DNA from: Lumbricus terrestris
Lineage: Eukaryota; Annelida; Clitellata; Crassiclitellata; Lumbricidae
Assembly: GCA_949752735.1 (NCBI GenBank)
Contig: OX457038.1
Span: 21,407,155-21,471,154 of the forward strand
Reading direction: 5' to 3'
DNA: 64,000 nucleotides
The notes under the pieces were generated by a model. It did no database searches. It worked only from the letters and a program-made list of their open reading frames with translations, and had not been told where the DNA came from. Made by a program: the position numbers and the translations under genes. Below are positions 31,005 through 43,497 of this stretch, in pieces. Numbering within the stretch: the first letter of the stretch is position 1; the number at the start of each line of letters is the position of its first letter.

Positions 31005-31860
31005 CATTATATCTCTATGAGTTCAGTTGGAAAATAACTTAGAAATGTTGAATGGGACTAAAAATTGCGAAAATTTGCCAGATCCACTGAGATGTTCTTC
31101 GCGACCCACTTGCGGGTCGCGCGACTCGCTGCATGCCTGAGAACCGCTGACTTAGAGTCCTAGAGGATTGCAGAGCAAAACTGCTATTCTAGTAATTAGT
31201 AGGCTAAAGTGTAGTTGTAGATCTGGATCATTTTCGTGAAAGTCGTTGTCGGTTAGGATGCGCAGATATTTTGAAACCACATCCAAGTTACCACGTGTGT
31301 TGTCAATTTATGCCTTGGCCTAGGATCATCTGAAACGGAAGTTCCCCATTATGGATGCCGAGTCCCTGACAACGTTGACAAGTGATAATTTTCAACAGTA
31401 AAAAGTCGCAATTACATTTTATTATGTTAGTTTGTAATCAGTGGCGGTACTGCAGCAGAGCAAATCAGGGCAAATGTCCCGGTAAAAGCCCTTTACCCTG
31501 GTCGTTTGCACAAGACTGCCAGAAGCTTTTTCTTGCCAAGAATTTATTTGAGGCATAAATCGCTTATCCACTGTTTACTTGTACGAATGCCTATCTGCCT
31601 ATGTCCTGGTTACAAAAATGTCTGGCCACGAATCACTCTAATATTCATAAACCGTAAAAGATGTAGGCCTATACTCAGGGTGCACGGGCAGCAATAATTG
31701 AGTAATTGAAATTACATAATTTAAATTACAATTGTAATTGGTAATTTGTAATTTGCTGCTCTGCGTCAAAGTAATTTGCAATTTGTAATTAAATTACATT
31801 TCTTCCTGTGATTTGTAATTTCAATTGCATTCTCCAAAATCAAATTACTTTAAATGTACC
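31005..31860. other. No gene; TAATT-rich repeat at 31,690-31,855
   Basis: The second half is a run of GTAATTTG/AAATTAC words in both orientations. Nothing else is recognised. Confidence 0.6.
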
Positions 31861-31862
31861 TA

Positions 31863-32926
31863 CAGGGTGCGCCAAAAAAAGACCACCCTCCTAGATTTTT
31901 TGCCCATATCTTGGCCAAAAGTAAGAATTTCGAAATGAAATTTTACAGGCTTAAAGGCAATTCATATTTACACATGATGGTCAGATTTCATCAAAATATT
32001 TCAAACACAACAAAAGCTACACCACTTGTAGTGAGGTCACCCATCGTTTTTTGACGATTTAAAAATGCGACGCAACAAAAAGTGACAAAAAACCAATCTA
32101 ATTATTCTGGGTAAAACATTTGAGCCAAAAGGAAGAATATCGAAATGAAATTTTATAGGCTTAAAGACAATTCATATCTGCACATGATGGTCAGATTCCA
32201 TCAAAATATCTCAAACAGAACAAAAGTTATACCACCTTTAGGGAGGTCACCCACCGTTTTTTGACGATTCAAAAACGAAACGGAACAAAAGAGTTACAAA
32301 ACACGATTTTTTTCTCGCCTCAAATAATTGGGTGTCAAATAGCCTTGATAATGCCAGATGGTCTGTCAGATTAATCAACAGGTCCATCAAGAACTTTGCA
32401 AAGAGACTCAAAAGAAGTTTTGGCACTGGTGGTGGGCACATTGAACACAAGTTGTGAAGCACCACCATGTTCATTTGACAACAGTTATTTGAGATGAGAC
32501 TTAATAAAATCGTGTCTTTGTTGCTTTTTGTTGCGTTTCGTTTTTGAATCGTCAAACAAGGTGGGTGGCCTCACTAAAAGTGGTATAACTTTTGTTCTGT
32601 TTGAAATATTTTAATGGAATCTGGCTATCATGTGAAAATATGAATTGTCTTTAGGACTGTAAAATTTCATTTCGAGATTCTAACTTCTGGTCATGATATT
32701 GGCAAAAGACCTAATTTTTGTTGCGTTTCGTTTTTGAATCGTTAAAAAACGGTGGGTGGCCTCGCTAAAAGTGGTATAATTCTTGTTCTGTTCGAAATAT
32801 TTTTATGAAATCTGGCTATCATGTGAAAATATGAATTGTCTTTAGGACTGTAAAATTTCATTTCGAGATTCTTACTTTTGGCCAAGATATTGGCAAAAAC
32901 CTAGGGTTTGTTTTTGGCGCACCCTG
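31863..32926. mobile_element. Mariner/Tc1-like MITE, TA target
   Basis: Ends CAGGGTGCGCCAAAAA and TTTTTGGCGCACCCTG are perfect mirrors, flanked by TA on both sides. The interior is itself largely an inverted repeat, with blocks containing GAGGTCACCCACCG and AAATGAAATTTTA recurring three to four times. No transposase. A related solo end is at 15,487. Confidence 0.88.
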
Positions 32927-32928
32927 TA

Positions 32929-35487
32929 TATGCTAAGATTCTTTGGTAAATCATGCAATCCTTGCAACAGTGAATCATCCGTATTTTAAATTAAGCTGGC
33001 TATCTGCACAGTTTGCAGACCAAATTAAAACATTAGATATGAATTGCTATTAACAACATCTGAAAATGCCATCAGCAGCGAGCAAAATACTGAATTTTGC
33101 GGCTTTAGTGTGCAGCGCGCAGAGTGCAGTGACCACAAAGTCGCCTATAGCAGAAACAAAAACGATTTAGAAATCTTGCAGTGGGCCTATATATAAAGGT
33201 AACTAGCAATGCCTCATTTGTCCTAATAGCTATCCAACTGCTAACAAATTGTTTATACAATGCTGCCCTGCCCTGGTCTGCACCAGGTTCTTTGGTTGCA
33301 GCGTAAGTGCATGTGTATCAATTACACACATTTTCAATAACTATAAGCTGGCGGACAGAATGATTTATCAATCAATCAGTTTATCCCTCCGGATACTCTA
33401 GCTCCAGTATTAATTCATTCCCGGATAGCTTAAGAGGGGTAGAACATATCCCGCGACACCGGCGCCAAAACGCCACGAACCTCGGTTTGATTGAATAGGA
33501 CCTCCATATTAATTTAGTTAATCCGGCACTGGCTGGAACTTCTCAAGATCCGGCGGAGTCATGCACGCAAACCTTCAATTAGAGCTATAGACCTATCACT
33601 ATACTATTAAATTATTAATCTATTAAATTATTAATGCTAGTGTTGTATTATATACTTGCTTTTATATACTCATAATTTATGTCGACACTCCCCTGATCGA
33701 GTTTCCCGTGTAGGTCATGTTGTTTCGGTGAAGGTCATTTCACGATTTCCACTCAATCCGTCACCCTGACATTTGAAACTCGATCCTTCGTAAGCTCAGC
33801 CAGTTCTGTTAAGCTGGATGTTTAGAGCAGCATAAGATATTGAGTCCTACGCCTACTCTTCCTCCTCCTCCTACTTCTCCTCCTCCTCCTACTTCTCCTA
33901 CTTCTCCTACTCTATTGATTTTTCAGTCCTGGCGGTGTTCAGTCAATCGAGCTGCTTCTCGTTCCGACACCCGAAATTGATTTCAAACGGTTTGTGGACC
34001 GTGACAACGAGGGCTATACATTTAGGTTGCCATAGATACCATTGACCATAAAGCCATAGCAGCATCGTTCCGCTATCCAGGTGCTTAACGCTTCACCGAC
34101 CTCACGATAGGACACAACCGATATCTCTGAGATTTGCTATTCTCCCTCTCTCCTCAGATTTCATCTAATTTCAAACCGTTGGCTGCAGTCACTGGTGTGC
34201 TGCATTTTAGGTTTGCTTTTCAAATCTGCTACAAAACTGAATTTAATAGTTATACACTCACTTTTGTTCTCGCATCAATCAATCAATCAATATTCTTGGG
34301 GCTTGGGCTCAATGCCCGTTGGAGTCCGATGCCACTCTCTGTCTGAGTCTGTCTCGCGTCATGCTACCCGGCTTCAACCGGTCCGGTCATCAGGTCTGCT
34401 TCATACCATTAACATCTTGAAGCAGCTGGACCACCTTGTCTGATTGAAGAGAATATTGGGGGAGAGAGGCATGAAGGACATCCTGGGTCAATGCCCGTAT
34501 GTGCCCCATGCTCTCTCCTCCGACTCTCCCCACCGGTCTGTCCTGACCGGCCTGTGCATGTCTGCTCCACATCATGACACCTAGAAGCATCTGGGTCGCT
34601 ATGTCACTTGTGTCGTGGTTTTTGCGGATTTCAATCGTCTTGGTCCTTTACTGCCAGCGTATCGCCACCCATCTGACAAACCTTCCTCCTTTTGTCCGGG
34701 CTTAGGACCGGCACAGGGACGTTGTTGGCTTCCTGTGGCAGAGGATGGATGCAGTTCAACGTCGTGCCCAGGACATACGTCGCGCCCAGGACAATCTCGC
34801 ATGCTTCCCAGAATATTATTATTTTTAATATGTGATCGTGTAAACGATTACATGCAGTGTTTAATGTAGTTCCACTCCTCTGGAGACTGGAGGGAATAAT
34901 CCAGGTTTCTGGGGGAGGGGTAAACAAGCGTCCGGTGGACGATTGGAGCCCACAGTGCACGCAATGGTAACATTTTAGAGCGCAAGACCTGTAGCCAGAG
35001 TTCGTAACGGGAGTGACGACAGGTGAAGTGTCGCGATAGACCCTGGATTATACACGTAGAGTAGAAGAATATAAAAAGAATGGCAATGAGAGAGAGTCAG
35101 CTTGAAGGCCATTCAATGGCATTCATTTCATTCATGGGCGGAGTTTATCATGGGCTAGGGGCTAAGCCCACAAGAAGCCAAGAACCCGTAGACTTGAACA
35201 TGCATCATTAATGACTCCCATGAGTCCGAAGAATGGTACTTGTGGGGTGGGGGCAACAGGAGTAGAGCAATAGCCTATGACAAGACTAGTGAAAGGACTG
35301 GACACTATAATTTCTGGTTGAGGAGTGGCGCATCCCCTCCTCAAACTCCTCCCCTCGCGCCTCGACGATCACCCCATTTCGCCGTTCGCTCGTCCGCCCA
35401 AACCTAGAAGGGCAAGTTTCAGCCCCCCCCCAACTGAAACCAAACTCCGCCCATGCAATAATTTCATATGTTCCATTGAGCTGACTG
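32929..35487. other. No recognised gene; (CTCCTC)n near 33,857-33,910
   Basis: Mixed unique-looking sequence. Short open frames have no recognisable domain or consistent codon character. Confidence 0.5.
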
Positions 35488-35493
35488 CATGCA

Positions 35494-36944
35494 GGTGTAG
35501 CGAACCAGGTTGCTACAAGCTACCTTACTTATTTACTTAAGTAAGGCCGCTATTTCTATTACGAATTCATGGGTGCTATGCTTAGCACTGATCGATGCGG
35601 TCATCGCTATATTTAGCTTCCCATGCATTTTTCAATGGAACTTTCCGCCACGTGCGATTTTTGATTGGTTAGACATCACGCGATGTTTTAGGCGCTAAAA
35701 AGCGCTCTCTTGCGGCAAATTAACGCGCAAACCTTTAGTCGGGCAGCAGTATTGAATCGTGTAAGACCTATGCTGGTGGAAATCGTGAATCGTGGTCAAA
35801 TTGATGGTATTTTCGATTCTGGCAAGTTTCTCAGTGCAGAAGACGAGGTTCTTCCGATGTCTTGTGAATCGATGTGTAATTACGAAGATTTCCGGCAACG
35901 ATTAAATTAATAATACGCTTCCTACGGAGAAATTCTGGCATCGGCCGACGACTCAATAACTTTCTACAGGACGGAAAACGGTGGATCGGCTGTCCTAAAA
36001 TATCAATGGGAACAGGGAAGTATAGGCAACCTAATCTATAGAGCTCGAACCTGAACTAAGTGTAATTAGATAAAACTTGTATCGCTATTTTGGTGCAAAT
36101 ATTAGTTGTGGTATATTCAGTCTGTAAACTGATCGGATAGGTGTGAAATAGTCAGTCTGTGAACTGATCTGATAAAACTTAAGCTAGTCAAGGGACATAA
36201 GCGTTTTAGGAAGGCCTTAATAGTGAATCTTTAATATTGTTTCTATTTTATCGGCTGTGTAAATAATTGCTAATGAACGACAGACAGTCGCTTGATTAAT
36301 TCTACAATAAATGAAACTTAAATAGAGAACTGTGAAGTGATTTCTGCTATCGAATTATAATGGACTCCGACGGGGAAACTGACAGTGTCTTAGGGACAGG
36401 ACAAGAGGAAGATGAGTTATGTCCGAGAGAAACCCTTGAGTTGGGGACTACAGACAATACTGATGACTTAGACCCTGCTGTATTACAGAAGCAAATGACT
36501 ACAATAGAACAGTTTATGGAGCGCCAGAGTAGCATTTTAATCGGTCTAGCCGAAGAGCTGAATCTAGTTTCCATGCAGCAAGCCCAATTAAGTTCCCGCC
36601 AGAAAGAATGTGAAACACTGGTGAAGTCGGTAGCTGAAGGTAAAGTGGGTGATGGAGCTTGGGGAAAAGTTGAGGAATCGAACCCAGATAAGCACCCATT
36701 TAGTGGGGCTGTTGTGAGCTTAACAGCCACCGCTGACATATGTCAAATATCGGCCCATCCTGAGGAATTTGGTAACCAGAGAAGCTCGAACCCTAGGTTA
36801 GGATTCGAACCCGCTACCATTGACACCAAAACCCTTGACCTAGGACCCAGCTTTCCTCAACCGCGCTTAAGGGGGCGCGCAACAGTAGAGCCCATTAATT
36901 TGGGGGCGGAAACGTTAGGACAGGCGGTGCCCCCGCGCGTCACA
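35494..36944 (+). repeat. 5' long terminal repeat
   Basis: Contains a TGTAGC/GCTACA inverted motif at the start and AATAAA at 36,306. Unusually, the long ORF starts inside it, at 36,360. Confidence 0.82.
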
Positions 36945-38939
36945 ATTGGGTCCAGCAAGTGGGGTGAAGCTACAAAAGGTCATGGGTCAGAGGGTAAAAT
37001 AATAATGGATCCCAGATTTGGTAGAACAGAAGATTTATGGGAAGAAGTGGAAAATGGAAAAGAAAATTTTTCACAAGATGATCCAAGAAGAATGGATGTA
37101 CAGATGAAATACTTTGGTGCTAGACCAAAGGATTTACAAGGTCAAGGTCAAAAGGTAAATGATTTACAAGGTCAAGGTCAAGGTCAAAGAGTAAATACAA
37201 CTGACATGTTGCATGGTCAAGCAATGTATTATTATGATACAAATGTTTTGTATAGAGATTTTGACTTTGGAAATTACATGCGTCGAAAACAAGATGATAA
37301 ATTAGTTAGAATGGGAATCGAAAATAAATCTGAAAACGATGATTCAGAAATCACTGATGTGCGATCCCTACATAGAGTTGAACTCGAACCAAAAGCGTTA
37401 AGGGTAGAACAAAACGAGGGTAGAATTTGTGCTAATCCTAGACTTGTAGTTTCAGATGGAAAATCGGGGGATTCTTCGTTGCTGAGCGACGACCACGTGG
37501 GAACATGGGATGCACATCCTCGCCAGCCAGCGACCGCTATTCATCGGGCTGCCACCTTTTCCCCCTCGTCGGTTCCTGAAGCAGAAAAATTCCGGTCACC
37601 GAGTAATCCGCTGTCACAAGTGACTGCTTCAGTCACCTCGGCTGCTTCTGATGTCATGTTCTGCGAGTCGAAAGCAGAACTGGGAAGAAACCTCACAAGC
37701 TTCGCGTCTGCTCCTCAGATGTTCGCGTACACATCTGCTCTGAGTCGACCGATCATGTCTACGGTGTCTCTGTCGTCGGAAACTCGAGTCACGCACAGCT
37801 ACGAATACGTACATGGGGCTAACAGTCAGCCCATGTATGCGCACTGCAGTCAGAAGATGGTTCAACCTGTTCCAGTCTTCCCTGTCTACGCGGAAGCAGT
37901 TTCTCTTCCGATCCAGATGCAACCGTGGCCCATGACGCGCACAGTCATGGAAAATTCTGTCAACGTCATGAAGCTGAATTCATCGTCAGAAATATTCAGC
38001 TTAGCCAGACTGAACTGTCAAGAGAACGGTCAAGGTCACTGTCTGCAAACAACTGAAGGGAAGACAGTCAGTCTTTCTTTCCCAGCAGAAGAAGTTGCAG
38101 CTAAAAATCGAGCGTCAACTGGTGGTACTGCAACTCCATCAACCAACACGGAAAAGAAAGAAGCCGCTGAGAAAGTTCAGAACTCGGCTGCTGATCTGTC
38201 GAGCGAGAAAGTAAAATCTCGTTTGAACTGTCGGCCGAACGATCTTTGCAGAAGAAGTGCGAAACAGTGTCACCGAGCAAAACGAACTTTTCGAAACATG
38301 CAAAACTCTCCGAACGGTGAAACGAATGTCGAAATTCCTTGCCTAGTGACCAAACAGGTCACTGAGCTCATTCTCGGTCTCTCCTGGATGGTGAAGGAAG
38401 CTGTCCTGTGGCATGTAGGGAAAGGATGGATCCTTGTGCGAAATCTTCAGCTGAACGTGTTTTGCAGAAACAGTCTGAAGCAGAGTCAGCGAGCAAAACA
38501 AACTGTCTGTGACCTGCAAAATTCTCTGAACATTGAAACGAACAGTAAATCGAATGTCGAAATTCGAACAGTGCTACCAGAGATGAAAATCGTACAAGAA
38601 ATCGGTGCCGTGCAGACAGAAACCGTCGAATCAGAAACTGTGGTTCCAGAAAAGAATTCTGCCGAGTCCAGCCGCTTCGAAAATCTCTGCCCTGCTGAGG
38701 TGGCAGCCCGAATCCTACGCCGACCGGATGTGCATCCTCGGGTCGATTCCAGTAGTTCCTTCCGGGGTGAAACTTGCCTTCCTCCAGTGACGCCATCTGT
38801 CGAATCAGTGCGAGTGAAAGAGTCGGTGTCACTCCGAAATGTTGCTCGCTCTCAGAAGTCTGATGTCGACCAGATGACCAAACTCACCGGAGGAACAGAC
38901 TCGCAATGCTGGCGAGGCTGTGGCAAATTAGGGGCGTAA
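36360..38939 (+). CDS. 859-residue retroelement protein with protease-like C-terminal part
   Basis: A single open frame starting in the 5' repeat. The N-terminus is acidic (MDSDGETDSVLGTGQEEDEL), followed by a coiled-coil-like helix (about residues 40-90). The middle is low complexity, with a QGQGQ repeat near residues 255-275 and many Ser/Thr/Pro-rich stretches. Around residues 665-700 the segment VTELILGLSWM followed by WHVGKGWILV resembles the C-terminal strand region of retropepsins (the ILGxDW motif), but the catalytic DTG triad was not found. A block with RRSAKQCHRAKRTF is repeated as RNSLKQSQRAKQTV about 75 residues later. No zinc knuckle, reverse transcriptase or integrase is seen. 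The long unbroken frame in a recent insertion suggests it is expressed, perhaps a derived Gag or accessory protein mobilised by an autonomous relative. Confidence 0.6.
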   Translation: MDSDGETDSVLGTGQEEDELCPRETLELGTTDNTDDLDPAVLQKQMTTIEQFMERQSSILIGLAEELNLVSMQQAQLSSRQKECETLVKSVAEGKVGDGAWGKVEESNPDKHPFSGAVVSLTATADICQISAHPEEFGNQRSSNPRLGFEPATIDTKTLDLGPSFPQPRLRGRATVEPINLGAETLGQAVPPRVTIGSSKWGEATKGHGSEGKIIMDPRFGRTEDLWEEVENGKENFSQDDPRRMDVQMKYFGARPKDLQGQGQKVNDLQGQGQGQRVNTTDMLHGQAMYYYDTNVLYRDFDFGNYMRRKQDDKLVRMGIENKSENDDSEITDVRSLHRVELEPKALRVEQNEGRICANPRLVVSDGKSGDSSLLSDDHVGTWDAHPRQPATAIHRAATFSPSSVPEAEKFRSPSNPLSQVTASVTSAASDVMFCESKAELGRNLTSFASAPQMFAYTSALSRPIMSTVSLSSETRVTHSYEYVHGANSQPMYAHCSQKMVQPVPVFPVYAEAVSLPIQMQPWPMTRTVMENSVNVMKLNSSSEIFSLARLNCQENGQGHCLQTTEGKTVSLSFPAEEVAAKNRASTGGTATPSTNTEKKEAAEKVQNSAADLSSEKVKSRLNCRPNDLCRRSAKQCHRAKRTFRNMQNSPNGETNVEIPCLVTKQVTELILGLSWMVKEAVLWHVGKGWILVRNLQLNVFCRNSLKQSQRAKQTVCDLQNSLNIETNSKSNVEIRTVLPEMKIVQEIGAVQTETVESETVVPEKNSAESSRFENLCPAEVAARILRRPDVHPRVDSSSSFRGETCLPPVTPSVESVRVKESVSLRNVARSQKSDVDQMTKLTGGTDSQCWRGCGKLGA

Positions 38940-40625
38940 TGTGATGTAATGTGATATGATAGGGTAGTCCTGTCGCGTAATGGCGACAAGTAGGTGAATA
39001 GAGAATAGAGTCTTCTCTGCTTTAGTTGTGTTTTGATGATATTATATGTGGCCTTGAGATGTAGGTTTACATTTTTCTTTTAATGTGCGTAGATATATTG
39101 TGCTTTCTTACTGTGTAAAAATGTGAAAGTTGATTACAGTAATGAAGTGTAATATGATGATATATGTTAAGTGAGAATGCATAGTTTTATTCGTGTGAAG
39201 TGTAGCTTAAGTATTTCAGATTACCTGTGTGTCCTCTGATGATAAAAGTAACTATGTAGACGAGATGAATAATAAAGAGATGAGATAAATAAGATAACCA
39301 GGTAAAGCTACTTGTACTTGTCTCGTGTAGAATCCCGCCAGGTCGTGTAATGGCGACGAGAGTAAGCGATGGGAGAATAGAATCTTCTCTGTTTTATTTG
39401 CTTTATGATGATATGTGACTATGTGATGTGGGAATACATTGTTTTATTTTCTTGTGCATAAATGCTGTGCTTTCTGATGTAAGCTAGTTGACTATAACTA
39501 TGTGAAAATGTTTACAGTAAGTGTTTAGTAGCAGTTACAAGAAAGTAATGTAGAGTGATGTGATGCTACAAGGACATTTAGTAAGTATGAGCTCCAGCGT
39601 AATGCTTAAAGAGTAGTCCTTTAGTTTGAAATAAAAAGGGTAGTTTTAAACTCAGTTTAAATATTTGAATAGCTTCTTGTTGCCACGAAGAAGGGCAGAA
39701 GTTGTACTGTATGTAAATTGCATAATAATGATTGCAAGTTAAAAGATTATGATTATAATATGCTATGGTAGAAGTAAGTAGCATTCTGCGTGGTGATTGA
39801 AGGATAACCTTGTATGATTGGATGAATGAGTAACTTGGTGATAATGTGGGGCTAGATTGTGTAGTAAGGTTGAGTAGAGCACCCAATTGTAAGCATCGCC
39901 CTGAGAGTTAGTGAGTAAGTTGGATTATAGACTTAGAGGCAGAATCACTGTAGCAGGCAGTGGAGATTGCATGCAATGGTGAAGCTGAGCCTGTGGATGA
40001 ATTCGTCCAGTCTTAGACCACTTCCTGAGGGGTTGTAATGTAATAGACTATTATAGGATATGGGAATAAATCCTTTATGCCTTGGGTATGCTTAACTGAG
40101 CAGTAATTCCTTCTTCGATCCAGGTAGCTAAGCCTTGATGTAATGTTGAAACGTGTGCATGTTGGTATGCATTATTAGTAGCCTAGGTTTATGATCTGAC
40201 GTTGCTTCATCTCTATAACAGTGGCTTGTTGTAAAAGGAATGCGTGCCTGTAAAACCACAGCTTAAGTTTTAAGTTGCTGTATATGTTTGGCTTGGTGAA
40301 TGGGTGAACATTGGTTTGGGATTGCGGTAGAAATAGATTGTTTGTGGAATCAAACATTGTCTGAGAGATAGTGTAAGGTAGTATGCATGAGAGTGACTGA
40401 GTGTGCTTGAAATGCATTTCTTATTTTGTAGCTTTTGATGACAAGTTTAAATGGATTAGGGCCTCAGACTTTTGTGTGTCTGAGATTTAGTATAGTATCG
40501 TAACCATAAAATTGTGTAAGGTATTGATTCTTCTATAGCGATTCTTGTTGATTGTGATTATTATATGTGAAATTCTAATAATGCTACTGCTGTATAAAAA
40601 TGTAATAACGGATTAATATAAGATT
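38940..40625. other. Noncoding internal block of the retroelement
   Basis: Begins TGTGATGTAATG directly after the ORF stop and holds a degenerate direct duplication (38,985-39,060 against 39,345-39,415; shared GTAATGGCGAC and AGAATCTTCTCTG-like words). No coding capacity. It ends just before a primer-binding-site-like sequence. Confidence 0.5.
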
Positions 40626-40643
40626 TGGCGCCGGAACATGACT
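40626..40643 (+). promoter_or_regulatory. Primer-binding-site-like sequence
   Basis: TGGCGCCGGAACATGACT matches the primer-binding site complementary to the 3' end of tRNA-Lys in 14 of 18 positions (TGGCGCC then GAAC). Unexpectedly, it lies 3.7 kb inside the element, not next to the 5' repeat. Confidence 0.4.
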
Positions 40644-41011
40644 ACATGTGTTAAGAGGACTTTCTCTCGCTAGGGTTCCGTGCAATTGCTGGAAGTAGTA
40701 GGTAGTTAAGTTTAATTGTGGATAATTGCTAAAAGTAGTTAAGCTAGGTGATTGTAACTATGTGTAGTTAATGGGGTAAGCTGGACGTTGGTTCGATATT
40801 TCTACGAACGGGGACCGTTGGAATTTGGACGGGCAGAGTTAGATGCTCTGTTAGAGTCCACACCCGCCCTCTTGGCCTGTGCAGAAACTGTGCCCATTGT
40901 GGTGGCTACCATTCACACGGTAGCAACTATGCCCAGGGTCCTGGACGTGATAAATCGTTAGAGGAGGTAGGTAAGAGACCCTACTCCTGAGTCGACCTAC
41001 GGGGGGGAAAT

Positions 41012-41251
41012 GGTCTTGCACTAACTCCGTGGAAAGAAGAAAATCTTTGGACCTTCAGAACCTGGGCCTTAGCCATGGAAGTATCCCACCGGTTCTTAGC
41101 CCAAACGAACACCCTTTCCGAGGAAGTGTTCCTCGCGTTACTAACTGACCTGCTGGACCCTGTTGGTCGAGAGTGGTGGAAGGTAGAAACGATAGTTACA
41201 ATGCTGTTTACTATTAAGAAGGCCGCATGGTTCTGGCCATTCCTCGTTTAA
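41012..41251 (+). pseudogene. Gag-like coding remnant
   Basis: An open stretch with coding character reads PWKEENLWTFRTWALAMEVS and later LLTDLLDPVGREWWKVE, ending at TAA 41,249-41,251. Upstream frames around 40,800-40,990 look coding but are broken. The pattern resembles a retroelement Gag; the assignment is tentative. Confidence 0.35.
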
Positions 41252-41783
41252 CGCTACTGAGTTGGATGTAAGCAGTAATGTTACCGCTTAGATGTACCAG
41301 GCTCCTATAATTTAGTATCGAGGGATCTAGCATATAACACTAGTCGTGAAATGAAGATATGATTTCAATTGGTTATTTTATGTGGACTATACAATTGTGT
41401 TACTGAGTTGTCTTGGAGATGCTTTGTCCTGCATTGCTATGTTTTACCTTTCCGAGATATTATTGCTATATGATGTATGTAATCTGATGGCAGGTATTAA
41501 TGATAAAAACTGTGACAGTTTATGTGAATGAGGAGATTAGTAAGACTTTGTTGGTCAGTGTGAAGACCTCGTTTAGTTAAGAGCTGTTGTTGGGCATATG
41601 TGAACCCTTATGACTGACTAATAATCAGCCATTGTACAAATTTCTATGCCAATTGATGCAACTTCTGGGACATTGTAAGCTGTAGCATGCTAGATGATAT
41701 ACAAGTACTATGTATCCGGTTCGAGCTCCGAAGTATTATTAAATTTACCAGGGTACTGGTAAATTTAAGAGTAAGTTGTAGGG

Positions 41784-43234
41784 GGTGTAGCGAACCAGGT
41801 TGCTACAAGCTACCTTACTTATTTACTTAAGTAAGGCCGCTATTTCTATTACGAATTCATGGGTGCTATGCTTAGCACTGATCGATGCGGTCATCGCTAT
41901 ATTTAGCTTCCCATGCATTTTTCAATGGAACTTTCCGCCACGTGCGATTTTTGATTGGTTAGACATCACGCGATGTTTTAGGCGCTAAAAAGCGCTCTCT
42001 TGCGGCAAATTAACGCGCAAACCTTTAGTCGGGCAGCAGTATTGAATCGTGTAAGACCTATGCTGGTGGAAATCGTGAATCGTGGTCAAATTGATGGTAT
42101 TTTCGATTCTGGCAAGTTTCTCAGTGCAGAAGACGAGGTTCTTCCGATGTCTTGTGAATCGATGTGTAATTACGAAGATTTCCGGCAACGATTAAATTAA
42201 TAATACGCTTCCTACGGAGAAATTCTGGCATCGGCCGACGACTCAATAACTTTCTACAGGACGGAAAACGGTGGATCGGCTGTCCTAAAATATCAATGGG
42301 AACAGGGAAGTATAGGCAACCTAATCTATAGAGCTCGAACCTGAACTAAGTGTAATTAGATAAAACTTGTATCGCTATTTTGGTGCAAATATTAGTTGTG
42401 GTATATTCAGTCTGTAAACTGATCGGATAGGTGTGAAATAGTCAGTCTGTGAACTGATCTGATAAAACTTAAGCTAGTCAAGGGACATAAGCGTTTTAGG
42501 AAGGCCTTAATAGTGAATCTTTAATATTGTTTCTATTTTATCGGCTGTGTAAATAATTGCTAATGAACGACAGACAGTCGCTTGATTAATTCTACAATAA
42601 ATGAAACTTAAATAGAGAACTGTGAAGTGATTTCTGCTATCGAATTATAATGGACTCCGACGGGGAAACTGACAGTGTCTTAGGGACAGGACAAGAGGAA
42701 GATGAGTTATGTCCGAGAGAAACCCTTGAGTTGGGGACTACAGACAATACTGATGACTTAGACCCTGCTGTATTACAGAAGCAAATGACTACAATAGAAC
42801 AGTTTATGGAGCGCCAGAGTAGCATTTTAATCGGTCTAGCCGAAGAGCTGAATCTAGTTTCCATGCAGCAAGCCCAATTAAGTTCCCGCCAGAAAGAATG
42901 TGAAACACTGGTGAAGTCGGTAGCTGAAGGTAAAGTGGGTGATGGAGCTTGGGGAAAAGTTGAGGAATCGAACCCAGATAAGCACCCATTTAGTGGGGCT
43001 GTTGTGAGCTTAACAGCCACCGCTGACATATGTCAAATATCGGCCCATCCTGAGGAATTTGGTAACCAGAGAAGCTCACACCCTAGGTTAGGATTCGAAC
43101 CCGCTACCATTGACACCAAAACCCTTGACCTAGGACCCAGCTTTCCTCAACCGCGCTTAAGGGGGCGCGCAACAGTAGAGCCCATTAATTTGGGGGCGGA
43201 AACGTTAGGACAGGCGGTGCCCCCGCGCGTCACA
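41784..43234 (+). repeat. 3' long terminal repeat
   Basis: Copy of the 5' repeat at an offset of 6,290 bases. The upstream sequence AAGTTGTAGGG could act as a weak polypurine tract. Its copy of the ORF start (42,650) reads out into flanking host DNA and stops at 43,378; this is not a separate gene. Confidence 0.82.
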
Positions 43235-43497
43235 CATGCATCCGTGCATGTACATTGTACAAGCAAAGCTGCTTGTGTACATAGTGTACAACCACCCAGT
43301 AGTAGCGGAGTTATTGCCAGTACCACCAGGCCATCAAGCGATGACGCAACAAATACCTATATTTGTTTAGATTTTTAAAACTTCAGCTATATAGTCTAGC
43401 ATATGTAGGCCTGTATTCCATTTCCAGTGCTGGTCGATATTCATGTAGGCCCTATAGGTCTACACACAAGAACTTGTTATATGGATAAGAGACATGT

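Larger units (their letters stand above)
35494..43234 (+). mobile_element. LTR-type retroelement, young, probably nonautonomous
   Basis: Two direct repeats of 1,451 bp (35,494-36,944 and 41,784-43,234) differ at only two visible bases, near 36,788 and 43,078. They begin GGTGTAGCGAACC and end GCGCGTCACA. A 6-bp duplication CATGCA flanks the whole (35,488-35,493 and 43,235-43,240). The internal part encodes one long ORF and a gag-like remnant but no reverse transcriptase or integrase. Near-identity of the repeats indicates a recent insertion. Confidence 0.82.

Noticed and set aside
33855..33915. CTCCTC repeats as extra Polinton target sites
   Set aside because: Simple-sequence tract; coincidence with the 6-bp target duplication is not informative.
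42650..43378. 242-codon frame repeating the start of the retroelement protein
   Set aside because: It is the 3' terminal repeat's copy of the ORF start running into flanking DNA, not a second gene.
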